A stretch of 60,899 bases of DNA from contig JALCCG010000121.1 in assembly GCA_023212695.1 (NCBI GenBank), positions 1 to 60,899 of the forward strand. Reading direction: 5' to 3'. Under the pieces are notes generated by a model. It ran no database searches and was not told the DNA's origin. It saw only the letters and a program-made list of their open reading frames with translations. Source of the stretch: Sporisorium sorghi (taxonomy: Eukaryota > Basidiomycota > Ustilaginomycetes > Ustilaginales > Ustilaginaceae). The translations under genes were made by a program, and so were the position numbers. The stretch's first letter is position 1; every line of letters starts with the position of its first letter. This document shows, one piece after another, positions 58,115 to 60,899 of the stretch.

Positions 58115-60769
58115 CTTGACTAAGGTCGAATGGCTCGGTGGCTGTGGGCTAGCTTGGGTTTGATCGACTCGCTTTCATGCCACCAGATTGTTGCAGACGA
58201 TAGCCAAGGGCAGAGAAGACGCACTGGTCTGTGATAAGAAGCCACTTCGCGATGCTTTGGAGAAGGATGATATGAAGCCGTGGGTAGAGAGGAAGAGACG
58301 CCAGGCCAGCCTGGTGGAACGATGCTCGAGTGGCTAGCCGATCCCGACAAATGAAGAAGGTCACCCCGCGATGATGGGGAAGGGAAGGGTTGGTCGGTGG
58401 GTGGTGGGGCAATGGCGGCAAGGGTGGAACAATAGAAGCTGTTGTCAAAAGTCTCGCGATAGATATGGGGAGACGAAGGTCGGCAAGATCAAGGCGAAAG
58501 GCAGCTGGGTATCACTGGACAGCCAAGCATGGCTGTGAAAGTTGGAGCCGAGGAACAGGTTATCGATGACAGGGTGGCCTCGTCAGAATGTCAAGCTTCG
58601 AGGTGGCCGTGGGGGAAACGCTGAGCGACAGACAGTCGCCCGATGGCCGCTAAGATGAAGATGATGATGAAGAATAAGACTTTTCATTCGATTGCATGGC
58701 AAAGGGCAGAAGCCGGTGATACATCGGTTAACAGTAGCCTCGAGGTCGTGGTTGCCACTAGCGCTACAGGGCTGCGACGTTTATTATAGAGCTCGACTCG
58801 CACCATAACGAGTGGGCATGGGCGAGGTCGGCCATCTTTCGGTTTCGGTCTCCGCCACTGATGGGAAAGGGTGTGACAGGAGCATTGCGCGCCATGTGTC
58901 TGAACTTCCTTCCCCATCCACTCGGACGTAGAAGAATGACTGCGGGGAGCTCGGTGGCCAATGAAAGCAAGAACGTGCTGGCGGAGTTTGCATAGACCCG
59001 TCTGCTCACTCATTTCATGCTTTAGACCCATTCGGTCGGTCAAGTTACGACGGTCCGCTCGGAAGGCCGATAGTGTCCTGGCTGTGCTTCCGGTTGCCCA
59101 CTTGGGCTGTCATTGCAATGAGAAAGCGCGAATGAATCCGTCTCAGGACTCGATGAAGCCAAATGTCGGGTCTCTCAGTTGCACGTCAGATTTGGAGCGA
59201 GCCTTTTTGACCTTGTGGGACCGCCGCTTCGCACTGCAGTGCATGAACTCTCTCCTCGACGAGCTTGCTGTCAAGGTGAGCAAGAGTCGTCGCCGAAACT
59301 AGGCCGCGCTCACGTTATGGCGCTAAAAGTGAGGCTACTGTAAGCGAAGTGGGCACGTTCTCGAAAGTGCATGTTGCTGCAAGATCCCAAGAAGCTTCCA
59401 TATCGTAATCGAAGTCGATGTGAGAGTTTGGAGCATCCCGATCCATCCGATCTGATCTGTTCTCGGTCAAGAAGTAACGTTCGTTGCAGAGTCGAAGATG
59501 ACGCTCAGTGGCCTGCGGTAACAGTCTACATCAACGTGTGTTGACCAAGTGAAACTGCAGGATGTTCCATGAGAGTGACAGCTGGTTGAGAAACCTCGAA
59601 GTCAGTGTCTTGCTCGCAGGGGCGAGGATCACCGATCTCGGCACTTTGGCTGCAAGTCGGAAATCGGGCATGATCTACAAGAGGCGACAAGTCTTCCAGC
59701 TGACCGCATCCGCCGAGCGGACTTCTCGGTTGAAGTGTTGTGTCGCGCGCCATCAAAGACACATGGCGGCTATAGGCCGTGGCATGCCAGCAGGAATGCG
59801 CTGCAGGCGCAGTTGAGTGTAGGGGTTACTGTATACAGTAAATTACCACTTGGTTGGTTGTGGATAGAGAGGTTCCTCGACCAAGAATTCGAACCTTGGA
59901 GATCGGCACCCGCACAATCATCCCGCCTCGCTGCAGGCGTGCACTAGCCTCTGTCGAAGAAGGCTGACATGGGACTATGACCCCTGTTTGCGCCTTGTCT
60001 CGTGGTGATCTCGGCTGCGGACCGATGTCGACACATGGTGGGCTTGAACTTAGATTCGAGCCGGACAAAGCTTGGTCTGACAAGAGAGAGGTCTGCTGCA
60101 GCCTGAGATTGGATCGCTCGGCACTGTCGTTTCTGCGGGCTTAACTTATGCGTTGCCAAAGCAAACAAAGCTGGTCTGGCAGAGCCTCAAGTCAGCAGCA
60201 CAGCCCCGACCCCATACAGCACAGCGAAGTGCATGTTGGGCAAGGGCCCTTGCTCTCCCAGCCACAACACCGGCACGCCCGCAAGCAATTGTCGCTGCGG
60301 TATCGACCATTGACCATTGACATGACACTGGAACGCGGCATCTTTGGGCAAGAACTAGATCCTTCGCGCTCGAGACCGAGCTCAAAGCGAGACGGCGACA
60401 AAAGATGCCCGCCTCGATCGTGTGCAGAAAAGGTGGCGCGCCTCAGCTCGCTTAGCCAGCAAACCCGACCCGCTCCCGAACGCCAAAGTGCCTCGAGCCT
60501 CGGTGCTGTATAGACCCGTCAGTACAGTCGACGAACAAGTCCCTTCAGATGTCTTGTTTCGTCTCTGTTCAGAGATGTTCGAGCTGCGAAAACTCCAAGA
60601 AGCGCCGCCCTGTGAAGCAACAAGCAACTCGCTGTCTCTGCGCGGCTCGAGTCGAATCGACCAAACCAGAGGCTCGGGAAACAAGACGAAGAAAAAAGGT
60701 TCCAGACTCTCTCCGGCTTGAGCTCGATTTTGCTCAGGCCGCGCGCGCCAAAACGGGTTTCAAGCGGTT

Positions 60770-60801
<32 letters not shown>

Positions 60802-60844
60802 CAAATAAAAAGAAAAGAAAAAAAAAGAAAAAAAAAAAAAAAAG

Positions 60845-60899
<55 letters not shown>
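58115..60899. other. Right-edge region without a supported gene
   Basis: The first few hundred bases are the promoter and leader of the phosphate transporter. The rest has only short overlapping frames (under 125 codons) with no recognisable product. tRNA B-box-like sequences occur near 59885 and 60045 but no complete tRNA folds. No telomeric repeat (TTAGGG) is present at the end. Confidence 0.5.
60774..60899. repeat. Terminal T28 run followed by A-rich tract ending in A55
   Basis: T28 (60774-60801) is followed by CAAATAAAAAG-type sequence and then almost pure A to the last base (final run 60845-60899). The window ends inside the homopolymer, suggesting a contig or scaffold edge rather than a natural chromosome end. 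Confidence 0.85.

Noticed and set aside
60774..60899. Telomere
   Set aside because: No TTAGGG or related repeat; only A/T homopolymers.
1..60899. CRISPR array, transposon or secondary-metabolite cluster
   Set aside because: No regularly spaced direct repeats with unique spacers, no transposase/reverse transcriptase/integrase, and no PKS/NRPS/terpene synthase sequences were seen; the tandem repeats are simple microsatellites.

Overview
This 60.9 kb window looks like nuclear DNA of a basidiomycete smut fungus or smut-related yeast (Ustilaginales-type, e.g. Ustilago, Sporisorium, Pseudozyma). Genes are densely packed on both strands, most are intronless or carry one to three short GT-AG introns, coding GC is high with S/A/R/P-rich low-complexity insertions, and the products are eukaryotic (importin, COP9 signalosome, raptor, haspin, TFIIIB, U1A/U2B''). 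The organism call is an inference from style and gene content; no marker gene fixes the species.

Layout. Left edge (1-1457): no supported gene. 1.5-12.8 kb: a secreted GH43 glycosidase, a Kap114/importin-9 karyopherin, an M18 aspartyl aminopeptidase, a PlsB-type glycerol-3-phosphate/DHAP acyltransferase, and COP9 subunit 2. 13.0-18.6 kb: a four-exon THI5/NMT1 pyrimidine synthase for thiamine and an MFS (DHA1-like) exporter, separated by 2.2 kb of noncoding DNA. 20.3-24.5 kb: a 1407-residue Ser-rich protein I do not recognise. 24.9-36.1 kb: an AIF/AMID-like flavoprotein, bifunctional ADE5,7 (GARS-AIRS), mitochondrial ribosomal protein L1, a haspin kinase and a hotdog thioesterase. 36.4-49.0 kb: TFIIIB subunit Bdp1 carrying an extra HMG box, a U1A/U2B'' snRNP protein, a BCL7-like protein, an RCC1-repeat protein, GET1, a ZIP9-type zinc transporter and the ribosome-assembly WD40 protein RRB1. 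49.3-58.1 kb: TORC1 subunit KOG1/raptor and a PHO84-family phosphate transporter. 58.1-60.9 kb: no supported gene, ending in homopolymer runs.

How the genes work together. This is mainly a stretch of housekeeping genes, not a cluster: purine and thiamine synthesis, lipid precursor synthesis, nuclear import, Pol III transcription, splicing, ribosome assembly, tail-anchored protein insertion, metal and phosphate transport and TOR signalling. Many neighbours are divergent pairs sharing 0.3-1.3 kb promoters. I found no CRISPR array, transposase, rRNA or convincing tRNA, and no biosynthetic cluster.

Most worth a second look: the HMG box inside Bdp1; two genes (AIF-like and M18 peptidase) whose reading frames stay open upstream of the first ATG and read like mitochondrial presequences; a degenerate ~185 bp tandem duplication built around 43-45 nt poly-A runs upstream of KOG1; a BCL7-like SWI/SNF-type protein; a stop-free 219 nt intron in the MFS gene; and the unassigned 1407-residue protein with one compact conserved-looking motif.
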